This document shows, piece after piece, positions 40,075-52,751 of a stretch of 64,000 nt of DNA (positions are counted from its first letter, which is position 1; every line of letters starts with the position of its first letter). This DNA is from Atopsyche davidsoni. Its lineage: Eukaryota; Arthropoda; Insecta; Trichoptera; Hydrobiosidae. The notes beneath the pieces were generated by a model, which was given only the letters and a program-made list of their open reading frames with translations, made no database searches and had not been told where the DNA came from. The position numbers and the translations under genes were made by a program. The DNA lies in NCBI GenBank assembly GCA_022113835.1, contig JAILWY010000019.1, positions 1,054,001 through 1,118,000 of the forward strand, read 5' to 3'.

Positions 40075-43000
40075 CATTAAAAAAAGACACTGACTTTTTT
40101 AAAATTCTAATGCTGAATTTGAATAGTTCATTGTAATTCTCTATATCGAATTCAATATCAAATGGAAAAATAGCAAAAGTCAAACAAATATATTTTTTTT
40201 GTTTCGTTTTTATCAAAATCCATTTATAATCAATTATAACTATAAAATATCAAGAAATTACCGCTAAAGAAATAATGACAAATTTTTCTCAGTGGCATGT
40301 ATGTGAAACATTGATTTAGTCAACTGACACGGACAGTGAGTATAACAAGTTTTTTTTATCAAACTTATATGGGCAAAACACAATGCGAAAAATAAAATAT
40401 AACAATAAATAAGTTTTTGTTAGCGGGCATAGATCATGAAGCATACGAGAGGGGGGCAGAATTAATTTTGAAAGTTTTTACTAGCCGAAACATAGTTCTT
40501 TTGATTGGCTGTAGATAACTGTTTATTATTAGATGTCCATGTGTTTTGGTGGCACTATGACTGGGAGCATCAGCAATGGTCTCAGACTAACGTAAGTAGT
40601 GCTGTGACCCTGACGCTGTCGGTACTCTCTAAATGCTCTCCAGGCCAACAAGCGGCATGCGAACTAGACATGTCTTTTTACAATTTTTAAAGCACAAAGG
40701 ATGGTATTTTGTTAGCAGTTGAGGTAGAGAATGTGGAATCTAATTAAATGTTCTGTGTGTTAAATTTTGCACAAGAAAATAATTTTAAAAGTAATATTAT
40801 GTACTTTAAGTATAAAAAAATTATTTAAAATACATTAAATATTTTTGTGGAGTCGCTATCAATTTTAAAATATCTGATAGTTGATAAGAAAGAAATAAAA
40901 AAATATGGGGACAAGTTTTCTACTACTGCATCGCTACTTCATGTTTATATAATAACGGTGACCAATACTACTATACATATTAATTGTTTATGTAGTATTT
41001 TATTAAATCAACCTTAAAAGTGAGTGCATCAACTATAGATTATTTATTATCGGTAAGAAACTGATGAAACATTTTTTTTCAAATTTATTTCATTAAATAA
41101 CAACAGAATAATGAAAGTTTTCGTTGAATCTCGGAAACAATTACGTGGAATATTTTAAATCTAAAATTCTAAAGACACAACTTATTACATCGATAGGGAA
41201 GATTTCAATTACAACAAACCTGTTAAAACAAATTTTGTGTATTTTCTACATAGTATATTAAAAATCACAAATAACTTATCAATATTGCTGACATAATTTT
41301 GTTCTACGATAGTATTTCTGTAATTTAAATCTTCCAGTACTAGAATTCGATAACTATTTTTGTGGAAACAAGCGGAATGAGAAATACATTTTTGTCCTCA
41401 CCTGGCCAGATTGTCGGAATCACAAGGTATTCCTTGTGTTTTTATGGCTTCCACAAATAGTCGTTCTGATTGCTGACAGAATATCTCGAGAACTGAAAAG
41501 TTTACTGCAAGCGATCATTCGACAGCCTGAGAGTTCTTCAGTAAGGTCGTAAAAGAAGCCCACTGTGTCCACCGATAGTATATTTTTCAAAAATAACAAT
41601 TCATCTAAATTTGATATCGGTGTTCAGTCTTTGTGTCAAATAAAATACTAAGCTTTTCAATAGATGGATTCTTTGTTTTTAATACAATGTAAAAAAGGCA
41701 TAAAATTCTAACAACTTAAATAGTATTAAGATATAATAATGATATTCAACAATAAAAAATTGGATATGATGAAGTTTTTTTGAAAGCTTTGTTCAATGTT
41801 ATTCAATGATATTTGAATTTTCTTTCTATTAAAATGCAGTTCATATTTAAAATGAATAATCGCAATAATTAAATATTTTTTGAAGTAAAAAATAAGTTAT
41901 TGATTTGTTGAAAATTTAGATGGCTTACGACTTCGTCGATTAATTATATGCGTCTACTATCCCACGTTAGCCCGGGGTGCGGTCACCCCACAGCGCACGT
42001 ACATGAATAATATCTATTGAATTTGTTTGCTTTAGTTGAAATATTATTTAGCTTGCGTTCGGTGTGTGAGTGCAACAGAATTACTTCTCGCGCATGTAGT
42101 GGTGCGGGGGAGCGGTGGAAACCGAACACAAGTTATTAATATTGAACAAAAAATACGAGGAGGCATATGGCCCTGTAAAATTGGAATCATCGTTGAGTTG
42201 CAAGGAGAGAACAACAGTTCGATGCCACCGTGTATGAATAAATTTTTTGAATTAATAAGAAACACATTTGGCTTGTTTCTTTTAACAACAAATAATTCAA
42301 AATACGGGATAATGTCAGGCTATATATTTTCAATACGCCTTTTTGTGGGAATTTCAAGTGTGTATAATAACACAAATATTTAAAGATATCAAAGATACTT
42401 ATCTTGCAAAGAGTTTGCATGATTCTTATGTACTCATATCAACAGTATCTGGTCTTTAAATATTTGCAAACATTACCAATTAAACACCGATAGTAATTCG
42501 CTAACTTATAAAATATGTATATGCAAATATTCAACTGAATAATTTCGTGACCTCCGGCAAATTTTGTACAGTAAAAATTTACTGCGTATTATAAACGGAG
42601 CACTTCATGTGCTGGGAGAAAAAGAGTGCTTTTTATGACCTTTTGTGATTTGAAAAGTACTCCTTGTTTATTGTCACATTGAAATTTTATAGAAATAAAC
42701 TTATAATTATATATTTTTTTAGCCAAAACAATTAAATATAAAAAACTACTATTTAAAAAAAAAATCTAAATTGTTAAAAATTTAGTCGTCGCATATTTTG
42801 TATGATACAAAGATCGAAAGTTAACATGATTGTGTGTTGCACTATACATGTGGTCAGAGGTAGTAATTAATCGCTTCATAGGAATCACCCCCTTGGGCGA
42901 CTACCCTCGAGTTGATTGATGGGGGATTTTGTTTCACTCTAAATACTTACACTGCCACCCCAAATGCTAAGAGAATTCTATGTTCAGCCCCCCAAGTATC

Positions 43001-45814
43001 AATGTACAAATCGGTTTCCTTACTTCAGAGTAGGATTTTGTGTTAAAATAACGTTTTGGAGGAAAATGTTTATAATTTAAAAAGATATTTACTGAAAATA
43101 ATATTGAGTTTGTTTGATAATATTTCCACGTACCATAATAGCAATGTCATTGTTTAAAAAACACCAAAATATGCCTGCTAAAATACACGTGATCATGGGG
43201 TAAGTTTTTGACATTTCAACTCTCCATCATTTACACCCGGTTATACCACTAGGAGCTTTTTTGAACACATCAATGGTTAAATAGTAGAGTACCCGATCTA
43301 TCGATTTTTATACGTTATATAATTTTTATTATTAGCAACAATCCAGAATTTTTTATAAAAATTATCAGATAAGCCGACACTTTTAACTGAATAGAAAAAA
43401 AACGACAATAAACAAACAGCGAAATACATACATTTACAACCATTCAAACAAAATTTATTTTTTTACGATATTCCCGCCATAAAACATTTATTTATTTATT
43501 CATCGTTGGAATGAAGCCTGTCACTTGCTCATTTGTCTACAAGAATAATAATATATGTAAATAAAAAAAATTAAAAGTATATGCCAGCAATTCCATTACC
43601 AAATGAATGCATTGTATATTGTGCGTAGAGCGCTGGATGCATAAGAAATGCACGCACTGTATTTGAAAGGACGGCCAACCTGCATTATGTTATACATACT
43701 GTCGTTAAAAATGAAAAGCACACATATTATTGTACTTCTTTTATGAGTCGCTCCATTGTTTAATATATAAACACGCGTCAGTCAAATATAGGCGCGGCTG
43801 GGGACATATTTTAAAAAAGACTTTAGGAATCTAGACGCAGGTGGAACGACTCGGATTCAACGAACGAAAAGTTCCATTTAGATTCAACTTTATAAACATA
43901 AATGTAAAGAAAGTTGAGTATCGAAATTATATTAATACACCATTTACTTTGCAGATTTACTCTTTCTTCTATGTCACGAATTGGGACTAAAAAAACGCTA
44001 TTATTTCAATAATAATAGTTTTCTTCAACAATTTTAAAGAGTACGTAAATTTAATGCATTACATCTTTCGATTTTAATCAAATACAAAATAATAAGTATA
44101 AACATGAACAACTAAATATATATATATACATTTTTATATATTTGTGTGTAAATACATAGCTGGGCCAAGTGTTGCGCTAGTGAATCGGTTGCTATAGAAT
44201 TTAGACATTCATCGAAGGATTAATGTTCCGTCTACTCGGAGCTCGGATATAATACCGTCCCGTACTAAACTCAAATATATTTTATTATCATTGCATTCTT
44301 TTATTTGGACTGGTCCTAAAGTAATAACCGGGACCGGCCCGGCCGAGGAATGTCCTTTTTTATCCCAGGGCTGCGCCGCGGCCGCGAGACTATCAAACAC
44401 AAATAATTATAAAAAAACACACCGCCCTGGCCTACGGATACTATTGTATTTACAATCACAACTATTTGTGATACAATGGAGAGATATTTACATAAAATGG
44501 CGTAGCTTTTGAAATGTTTTTTGATTCGTGGTTTTTATTTTATAGGAGCTTCGCGATACTCCAGGGCAGATACTCAAGTTATGTGGATTTTTATTTAGAA
44601 CAAAAAGGGAGAAAACATTGGCATATTAATGATTGCTATGACTAAGAAAATGAGATAAATATTTCAGCAAGAATAAAATCAAAAAGAAGTTATTAAAACT
44701 CAATAAAAGTTATTAATCTTGAAGAAGTTATTTAAACTCATTACGTAGTTAATTGGCATTGACACAATGTAGATGTTAGAATTAAAATTATTATTTCGTT
44801 TTAGTAGGCATGATAAACAATTTATTTAGTTTTAAAGACATTAGATAAACTTGAAAATAAGTAATGTAATTGAACGTTTTGATATAAACAAACATTTTGA
44901 ATTTTTATAATATTATTAGAATATAATTTACATTAAATATTCAAAAAAATGAAGTAAATATAATAAAAAGTTATATTAATAAAAAGCTTGAGCAAAGAAT
45001 TAAAATCAACCTCAATAAAGATCTGTTCATCCCGAGAATTCAAGACTCAACAAAATTCGCTCCAAATAAAATTGCATTCTGATTTTGACAGGTTGAAGCA
45101 GATTTCTTTTACAATCAAGATTCAAACCCATATCGTATGATAGCATGACACTTTTAATATGAAATTTATGAGAAAAATACACTTATTTTTACAAATATCA
45201 CACACAGTATAATTAGCTAATTATAATAATTAGCAATTATATTTATTTCGTTAATAATATTTTCAAAAATTATTGAATAGGGTGGCTTAATTGATTAATT
45301 CTATAAAATGTTGTAGATAGTGTGCATGCTGTAGAATTAATTTTTAAATGGTACGATTTAATAACTAGACATTCAATTATAATTTTTTTTTTATTTATTA
45401 ATATTGGGTCCATGTGATCGAGATGATCATGTTTTTAGCAGATTGTGGTTTTATTTCATTGAGATTTACGCGGGTACTTGAAGCACTCGAATTGCATTTT
45501 GAGTATACACTAGCCGTCTGTAAGCACTTTCGGCTGTATAATATAACAGCCCGTAGCCCAATTTTTTTTTTTAAGTTACAAGCGTGAATGGTACATTTAA
45601 AATATTAAATGTCGCGACATGAAGTATCTTATAAAATATTGAATACAGGTTCGTATTCAATGTCTTAGTACCACATGCGACATTCTTTGTGAATTTGAAA
45701 AGTGTAGCATTTCTTTCAGGTAATTGTGGTATAATATGAACGTATAATTTATCTTATAAAAGTACCTTTGTATTTTGTCTTCACTTTGAGTTTATTAAAA
45801 TTATTTGCATTACT

Positions 45815-45880
45815 AGTTTCGACCCAATACACTGGGTCATCATCAGATGCATAACAAAACTCAGTTTAGTTATGCATCTG
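45815..45880 (-). repeat. Hammerhead-like double hairpin, probable retroelement remnant
   Basis: Read on the minus strand: an arm CAGATGCATAAC (45880-45869), a 13-base loop, the perfect inverse GTTATGCATCTG (45855-45844), then ATGAT, a second stem GACCCA/TGGGTC (45838-45833 with 45826-45821, loop GTGTAT), and then GAAAC. This is the CTGATGA - stem II - GAAAC order of hammerhead ribozymes, which are known in Penelope-like retroelements. An extra T precedes stem II, stem III is not evident and the canonical cleavage triplet is unclear, so it is probably a decayed or diverged copy. No reverse transcriptase frame is seen beside it. Confidence 0.4.
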
Positions 45881-46009
45881 CAAAACGCATAATGGATCTT
45901 CACGAATCAAATGCCTTGTCCCTCAACAAGAAAAAATAATATATTTTTGAAATAATTAAATAAGATAGCAAGAAACAATATTTTTCAAATCCGTAGGTAT
46001 TGATATCAG

Positions 46010-46270
46010 ATGAAAGCAGCAGCGGGGCCAAACGATGTGGAGTACTATTTTATAGTTGATGAAGGGCTGCCTCGCCGGCAGTGTAGTACCAGCTTAATAG
46101 GTCGAAATATTTTATTCCGGCGCCGAACCGAGACAATTTAAACAGAGACCTAGAGGGAGAGAACTCTACGCAAGAGCGGGCGGCAGAAGGAGAGGGATAG
46201 CCCTAGTGTAACCGACTTGAAAGTAGACGAATATATCTAATATTCGTATATTATTATAATATTTTGGAAT
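46010..46270. promoter_or_regulatory. GC-richer island
   Basis: Mixed CpG segments (CTGCCTCGCCGGCAG, CGGCGCCGAACCG) and A/T-type cores (TTTTATAG, TTTTATTCC). CTGC-CTCGC-CGGCAG is a near-dyad. No coding frame is recognised. Confidence 0.3.
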
Positions 46271-46649
46271 GGCGACCTACATCGGACAGGTGTTGGGAAC
46301 CGCTGTTTTTAGAGCTTTAAGGGTGGTTCACAAATATTTTTTAAACAGATTGGTGGTCAACATAACAGCTTTTTTTTATTAAATCAAGAATTAATAATAC
46401 GTAAATATGTATGTACATTTTTGCATATTTATATATATACTTATAAAATGACGCATGATCCCCTTTCTTAAGTATATTTTTGTTTTTATATAAATCTCTT
46501 GCAAGACTATATATTTGATGCTTTAATTGAAGAACTCTAATTTTCCCTTGTAACCAAGCATTGATAAACTCCACCGGTTAAATATCTACGTGTTAAACAC
46601 TGTATGTAACACTAAGCTGAATCAGATTCAACAAACCAATATTATAATA

Positions 46650-46930
46650 AGTGGGGCCGCCGAGTTGCTCGCGTACCGGGCGTGCGCGGCGCCGGCCGGG
46701 GCAACGCACTCCGTCTCAGTGCCGGTCCCGGCGCAGACTGTTTATTTTAATGATTATACCATGAACAACAGAATCGTTATTACTTTTTATTTATTTTTTT
46801 TCGAGTGTTTTCGGCTTCGTCGGGGCTCGGCCACCATTTTTCTCCGATAATTACCGAAAATGACCGACCGCCCCCCTCCCCACCCATCGAAAATATTGTC
46901 GCGGGTCGCGTCTAATTATTATTGTTTTGT
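46650..46930. promoter_or_regulatory. GC-rich island
   Basis: A CpG-rich block (GTGCGCGGCGCCGGCCGGGG), an AT-rich interval, and then CGGCTTCGTCGGGGCTCGGCC and a C-rich run (CCGCCCCCCTCCCCACCC). The 86-codon frame across it has no domain. It may be a regulatory element. Confidence 0.3.
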
Positions 46931-47943
46931 TTAACTCTGGCATAATTACTTTTTTAATGCTTAAAATATCAGAGACTTTTTTTTAAATTTACAAGGGAAT
47001 ATCTTTTTTTTGGACTTTTGGAAAACCTTTTTATTATATAAAATAAGAATAAATAAAAAAAATCTTGATCATTATTTACCCATTTCTAAACGCGGTATTC
47101 GTTCTTAACGCGATAGTGTTTTTTTTTTAATTACACTTATTTGTATGTAACAAAATTGTTTAAAAATAAAAACACAATACTTGACTAATAAAAATAAAAT
47201 CACATTTGATCCCAGGATCGTTGTTGTGTTTTTTTTTTGTGCGAAGAGTATGGTAGATGTGATGTTAATGTTTGCAGAAAGCCGTCGGGTTGATATTTTT
47301 GTTCGAAGAGTGCCGTCAATGTGATCTCTTCGCTAGATGAGTGTCGTTGATGTGATATCTGTTTTCGAAGAGTGACGCCAATGTGATATCTGTGTAAAAA
47401 GAGTTAGTTTGATGTGATATCTGTGTTCGAAGAGTGTCGTCTATGTGATTGTATTAGCAGAAGCTTTGATTAAACTGAATTGTCAACATATTTACGCCTG
47501 GTCTTTGCAATGTTTGCATGAATATATTGTTATTGTTAGCGGAAAGTTTCATTAAATAAATATCACTATATTTTTAATTACTATTCAGCAGCTGAATTAA
47601 TATTAAAGACTTGAGTTTATTTTGCAGTAAATTTTATCGACTTGAGAATATTGTTGATTGAAAATAATTCGTAATTTAATATGAATGCTTTAATAATATT
47701 TTTAATGATAATAATGAAATATTACTTGTTCAAACAAATTACAAGATAGTCAAGTTTACATCTAAACAACATATATTTACCATTACATCTGTTTTTTAAC
47801 GTTTGGGTTTAGTTTTAAATGAAACTATTTTATTGAGTTTTTTAAACATGTATGCGAAACTACACAAAAAATATAAATAAACTATAAAACATATATAAGT
47901 ATATACACTCACACAAATATATATATACGAGTATATATATATT

Positions 47944-47974
<31 letters not shown>

Positions 47975-49139
47975 AGTATTTAATGTTCCTTGTGCGTATT
48001 ATAATAAATAAATTGGTAATTGACTAGAAACAAAACTTTATCACCTTGTTATAAATGTGCTTGCTTGGCTATGTTTATAATGTATAAAATACGCATAGAT
48101 ATTTGAGATATTCATAATTTATTTATTCAATCTGGATATACAAACTCCATAGTTTAGATATTGTCTTTCGTGTATATGAACAGAGAAAACAAAACATAGT
48201 GTTTACTTGAATTTTTATTTAGTAACAAATTTAAGTAAACATTTTTGCTTTTCTTCACTTTGCCAACAAAATAAAAATTTCCTTTTTTTATAAATCAAAT
48301 GTGTATAATAATAACCTTAAAATTATTTATTTACTATGTTTGATATATTTATTTATAAATATTTTTCGAATATAAATACTTTTTCAATGTTTTTCATATA
48401 TAAATATTAAAACATTGTTGGTGGTTTTGATATATATTTGATACGGACGAAATTCATTTTAATATTGACACAGGTTTAGTAAATTTCGTGTAAACATTAA
48501 AAATAATTATTTTAATTTGAATTTTATGACATCATGCCCTATATAAGGCCTGTTTTTTTTATCAACAGCTTGTATGTACACAATAATCCATTTGCATTAT
48601 TCCCACAACCTAATTAAAAATTCCGGGTTTATAAATTAACTATTTTTCTTGAATTCTGTGTGCTTCATCGATACCAAGAAATGTGGTTTTGCGATTGGAA
48701 ACACTCATGCGCTTGGTACTTGATAACTTATACAGCCTGAGAAAACCCTTCAGTTCCAGCCCTAGCGCGCAAAGCAACAATCGCAATCAATAATTTCACT
48801 TACGATTATCATTAGTATGTCTAGTATCTTTAGAATTTCCGATTTTACACAACCTGCGAAGTAATCGACTTCGTTTTTTTTTCCTTTTGAATGTAATATT
48901 ATTAACATATATTATTAATATTAAGAGATTATAGCTCTATCCTCAGTTTAAATATATCAATTATAAATAATACTATATCTTTTTATTATCCTTAAGCAAG
49001 ATGACATGGCTTTAATAAGTGAAATTTTGCTGTTATATATTACGACTAAAATATTCATCTATTATTACACCAACGTATGTAAATTCAATATCGTAATTTA
49101 CATTCAATATCACAATGGTCTTTCTAATGCAAATGGCGT
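46931..49139. other. AT-rich noncoding DNA holding a minisatellite
   Basis: No gene seen. Apart from the 31-bp repeat it contains TA-rich microsatellite DNA at about 47925-47970. Confidence 0.6.
47243..47459. repeat. Minisatellite: seven 31-bp units
   Basis: Units start at 47243, 47274, 47305, 47336, 47367, 47398 and 47429, an exact 31-base period with no indels. The consensus opens GAAGAGTGTCGTC and continues AATGTGATATCTGTGTTC. Units 3 to 7 are well matched. Units 1 and 2 are more diverged, and the array fades into GAAGC at 47460. A 31-base unit is not a multiple of three, so the array is not a protein repeat. The sequence is GC-richer than its surroundings. Confidence 0.88.
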
Positions 49140-49320
49140 TTTAATTATGCGATCAAATAAACGAGTGGCCCAGCTAGCTTCCTCGGCCGCACGCGCTACT
49201 GGGCGACATCTAAGTTTTCCCCTACATTTTTACTATTATTGTTGGCGACGGCCGAACCGAACCGACCCGAGGCGGAACCACTTAGCCGCTTCAAGTACAG
49301 TATAAATAAATTTAGACGGC
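49140..49320. promoter_or_regulatory. GC-richer island
   Basis: It contains GGCCCAGCTAGCTTCCTCGGCCGC and a CGGCCGAACCGAACCGACCCGAGGCGG-type stretch with a short CCGAA tandem. Frames on both strands are open but lack domains. Confidence 0.3.
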
Positions 49321-52260
49321 AGATACATGGCATAATGTTTTGTTTATTTAAATCCTCCAAATGAAGAGCTAACTGCCTTAACGACATGGTTTAAAACATA
49401 AATATATAAATCGCCAATGCTTGGTTGGTGTGTTTTTCTGTGTAAAAGGATCCAATTACTTTCACGCTGCATCATCAATCAAAACGCAGTTCATTAAACG
49501 TGGAAAATCCTTTTTACAATGAAAATGTCATTAAGACAAAGTGTATATATTTTAATGCATGATTGAAACAAACATATTTATTGGAAGCCTGATATTAGAA
49601 GCAATGATTAAATTAATATTTATTTAAAAAGGAAGCCAAAAATTTGGTTTTTAAATTTTTTTTAAAATTAATTGAATATTAAAAGAAAACGTCTAACCTT
49701 GACAATGTTTACGTGTAATGATGCCTTTTATAGAGTCTCCAAAAATATTTGGTTTTGATTAAACTATATTAAAGTGATCTACAGAATATAATTTAAAAAA
49801 TATTTGGGTTAATTATATGCAATGAAAAGGTCAGTGTAAGCATTTACCTTGACATCTCTTAAATTAGATCCACCGTCAATCAATTTAATTTATATTGTAA
49901 GATACTTACTGTGTAAGCCTCCCTCGAAAAACTTGTAAGGATCCAACATATATCTATGAAGTGTTATTTTTTTAAGTAAGTGGTCAAGCTACAAGCATTA
50001 GTCCGCACAACGTAAGCGCAAGATATCAATTTTTAATACTTTGTTTGAATTAACGACTATCATCCAAAATTGTCAAAAAGTAATGAAGATCTGGGGATTT
50101 ATCAAATCAGTTTTTAAAATTGGTATAAGGTAGTTAATTGATAATGAAATCTGTGAGAGATAATTCTTTTATCAAATGACTATATGAAACATTTAAAAAT
50201 ATTGTAATATACATTTTTCAGTACTCATAAAAAAACTTGAGTATAATTCTCTCAAAAAAACTAAATAAAATATCTTAGATTCTATTTCTTTGAAAACGAT
50301 TTAAATGGTTTAAGTTTAAATTAAAAATTACAGAAACATTATAACATAGTAAGAGAAAATAAAAATATGTGGAAGTCTTGGTTGGTAGACTATTCTCAAC
50401 CATCAAGAAGCATGATTGAAATAGCTCAGTAATTGTATTTTCGATGGTTATTCTTGCTTATTTGTTTAATATCGAGAAAACAATACAAATATTAAAATAT
50501 AGAACCTTTGCCCGGTAAATCGTTTTGCGCTCGAGTATTTATGTACAGTAATATCTAAGTGGTTCATTTTAATATATTTCGAACGTTTGCATACATTTTG
50601 TCTATTTATATAATAAAATATGATAATGCAATTTATGTAATATAAAATATGTATGAGCTAGCAAAAGATACGAAGTGAAGTTACTCCATGGACGTAGTAT
50701 TGTAGGATTAATTATTATTTATTTTAAAAATACCAAATATTTAATGAATGCAAAAAACCCAACCTAGAAGCGCTGTCAAATTGTATTTTTTTTTTAATCA
50801 TAATAAATTATTTTTTTATTATTTTCAATAAAAAAGATAACATGAAATTTTAATATTCATTTAAACCACTTTCTTATATATTACATTCTGACTGACTTAA
50901 AAAATAGTAAAGGGAATCAAAATATTGACCAAACATATTATTAACAGTAGAACCTTTACTGCTTTTTGATAAATATGAAAATTCAACTATCAAATTCAAT
51001 CTCTTTCTTCATTTGACATATTAAATATTACTTTGTCAATTTAAGGTTTCATCTTCAATGACGAAAGAGGCTCTTTGTTTTTATTGATATCAAGCGTATG
51101 ATACAATATATGTACAATCACTTAAAAATATACAGACGGTATTGTTTTTGAAGAGTTGTGTTGTATGAATAGATAGAAACACGAATAAATTTAATTTTAA
51201 AACAATCAACATATTAAATGATTTATATACCATTAATACGACAAATCAACATTTAATTAGTCTCGACTTTTCCTAGAATGTTTTTATTACTTTATATATT
51301 ATCTAGACGTATTATTTTACGTTAAAAATATACTATATTACCTTCGTGTTGGAATATTTTAATATCGGGGAGCGGTTGGATAAGTATGAAAGTTTGACGC
51401 TGCGACTTCTTATACGTGTTCATGGCAGGCTAGCTCGCTTGCTTTCAAATAGCTTTAAATGGATTATGCTTTATTAAATTGTATCAAATATGACGTCAAT
51501 TTAAAAGGCACACACATGAAGACTCGATGTTAGAATACATGCTTCGCACTAGACCACACAATGTTAATTGTTAAATTTGTAAATGCCATTTAACACGAAG
51601 TCGATGGAATAGAACCTTAGTCCTTTAAAACTAATATTTAACCTTTTAATATTCATTATAGTTTTAATAATTAATAAATTTAACACACGTTAAATTGTTC
51701 AAATTAAACACAAACCCAACTCATAAAAGTTAAATCATTGAAACGAGGCGTTAAAAATTTGATTAAATTCTAGAAATGTAGACAATTTGATTAGTAAATA
51801 TATTTTTATGTTTTTACTTATAAGTCAATTTTCCACTTCAGCATCAATGTGTCTGCAACTGCCAAGCTTTGCAAGTACAAACGATTGATCGTTTTTTTTT
51901 TATTGAATGAAATATAAGTTTTTTTTTTTCACACAATAAATAATTTTAAAACTCTTTATACATGTATTTAAAGGTTAAAACATTGTCAGATAATAACAAA
52001 ATTTAATATGCAATACTAGATTCCTAAGTTATCACAAAAATGTTATATTTCTACACAATAAAACTATTTTATACTGTTACTGATATTAAAATCATATGAT
52101 ATTATTAAACTACTCGAGTAAAACTTTGCTACTTATTCCAATTACATAAACTAGATGTAGAAAAGGTCTATGTCAAATATCTACAATGTATTTATTTATT
52201 TTTAGGGGAAATAATTACAACACGTACGAACCATTGCAGGAATAAGAGAACATAAAAAAA
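49321..52260. other. AT-rich noncoding DNA
   Basis: No gene seen. A GC-richer patch at about 51365-51450 and a CRE palindrome at 51491-51498 are the only notable items. Confidence 0.6.
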
Positions 52261-52264
52261 ATAC

Positions 52265-52565
52265 AAAAATATTTCTCGGAGCGCTGGCCGCACGCCCCTG
52301 CCCTGGGCGCATAAATATTTATGAAGGTTTATAATATACTTGCACGTATTTAAATACCATCCAACAACTAGTGTCCTTTATTATATTTATACGTGTGTTG
52401 GCGTAGGTATGGCCGGCGCCGCCATACGGGGCGCTCGCTCGCCCGATCATAATAATTGGTGTCGTGCATGATCCCCGAACTACCTTTTAGTGCCGCTACT
52501 TCATCTAGTTTAGGGCTTGTCACCTACATTAACACACCGTGCCCTTTGCGTCTCAGCACCACGAA
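52265..52565. promoter_or_regulatory. GC-rich / homeobox-type composite element
   Basis: A CpG-rich lobe (about 52275-52310) runs into the perfect palindrome ATAAATATTTAT at 52311-52322 and GGTTTATAATATAC. A second lobe follows, GGCCGGCGCCGCC with GGGGCGCTCGCTCGCCCG (about 52410-52445), then ATAATAATTGG. The layout matches the 39.1-kb element. Candidate enhancer. Confidence 0.4.
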
Positions 52566-52577
52566 CTTAGTTATTAC

Positions 52578-52580
<3 letters not shown>

Positions 52581-52652
<72 letters not shown>
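52581..52652. repeat. TA microsatellite, about 30 units plus
   Basis: A pure TA tract spans 52581-52639, followed after a TT interruption by a further 12 bases to 52652. Confidence 0.95.
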
Positions 52653-52660
52653 ATTGTATA

Positions 52661-52751
52661 AAATATATACTGTCGGATATATTAACATATAAATTTACAT
52701 ATATACAAGTAACAATAATAATAATGTTAATATATCCTACAGAATATATTT
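52661..52751. repeat. Imperfect inverted repeat, 28-base arms
   Basis: Arms 52661-52688 and 52724-52751 are inverse complements with two mismatches; shared core GGATATATTAACAT. Similarity continues outward with a small indel (ATTGT on each side). The spacer is 35 bases. It lies directly beside the TA microsatellite and may be a foldback remnant of a small DNA element. Confidence 0.65.

Larger units (their letters stand above)
39181..46000. other. AT-rich noncoding DNA with islands
   Basis: No confident gene apart from the speculative small ORF at 39880. Islands occur at about 41955-42130 and 44185-44430 (the latter with CCGGGACCGGCCCGGCCG). A perfect small hairpin, CACAAGG-TATT-CCTTGTG, lies at 41421-41438. 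A 79-codon frame without ATG at 41313-41552 is open but within chance expectation. The retroelement-like hairpin is listed separately. Confidence 0.55.

Noticed and set aside
41313..41552. 79-codon + frame without ATG, and antisense frames with faint Cys-pattern resemblance to insect lipases
   Set aside because: About twenty runs this long are expected by chance. The lipase resemblance would need several frameshifts and was not convincing.
44209..44512. Frames on both strands across the 44.3-kb island as genes
   Set aside because: Both strands are open because the DNA is GC-rich; no ATG in good context, no domain and no splice or poly(A) framework.
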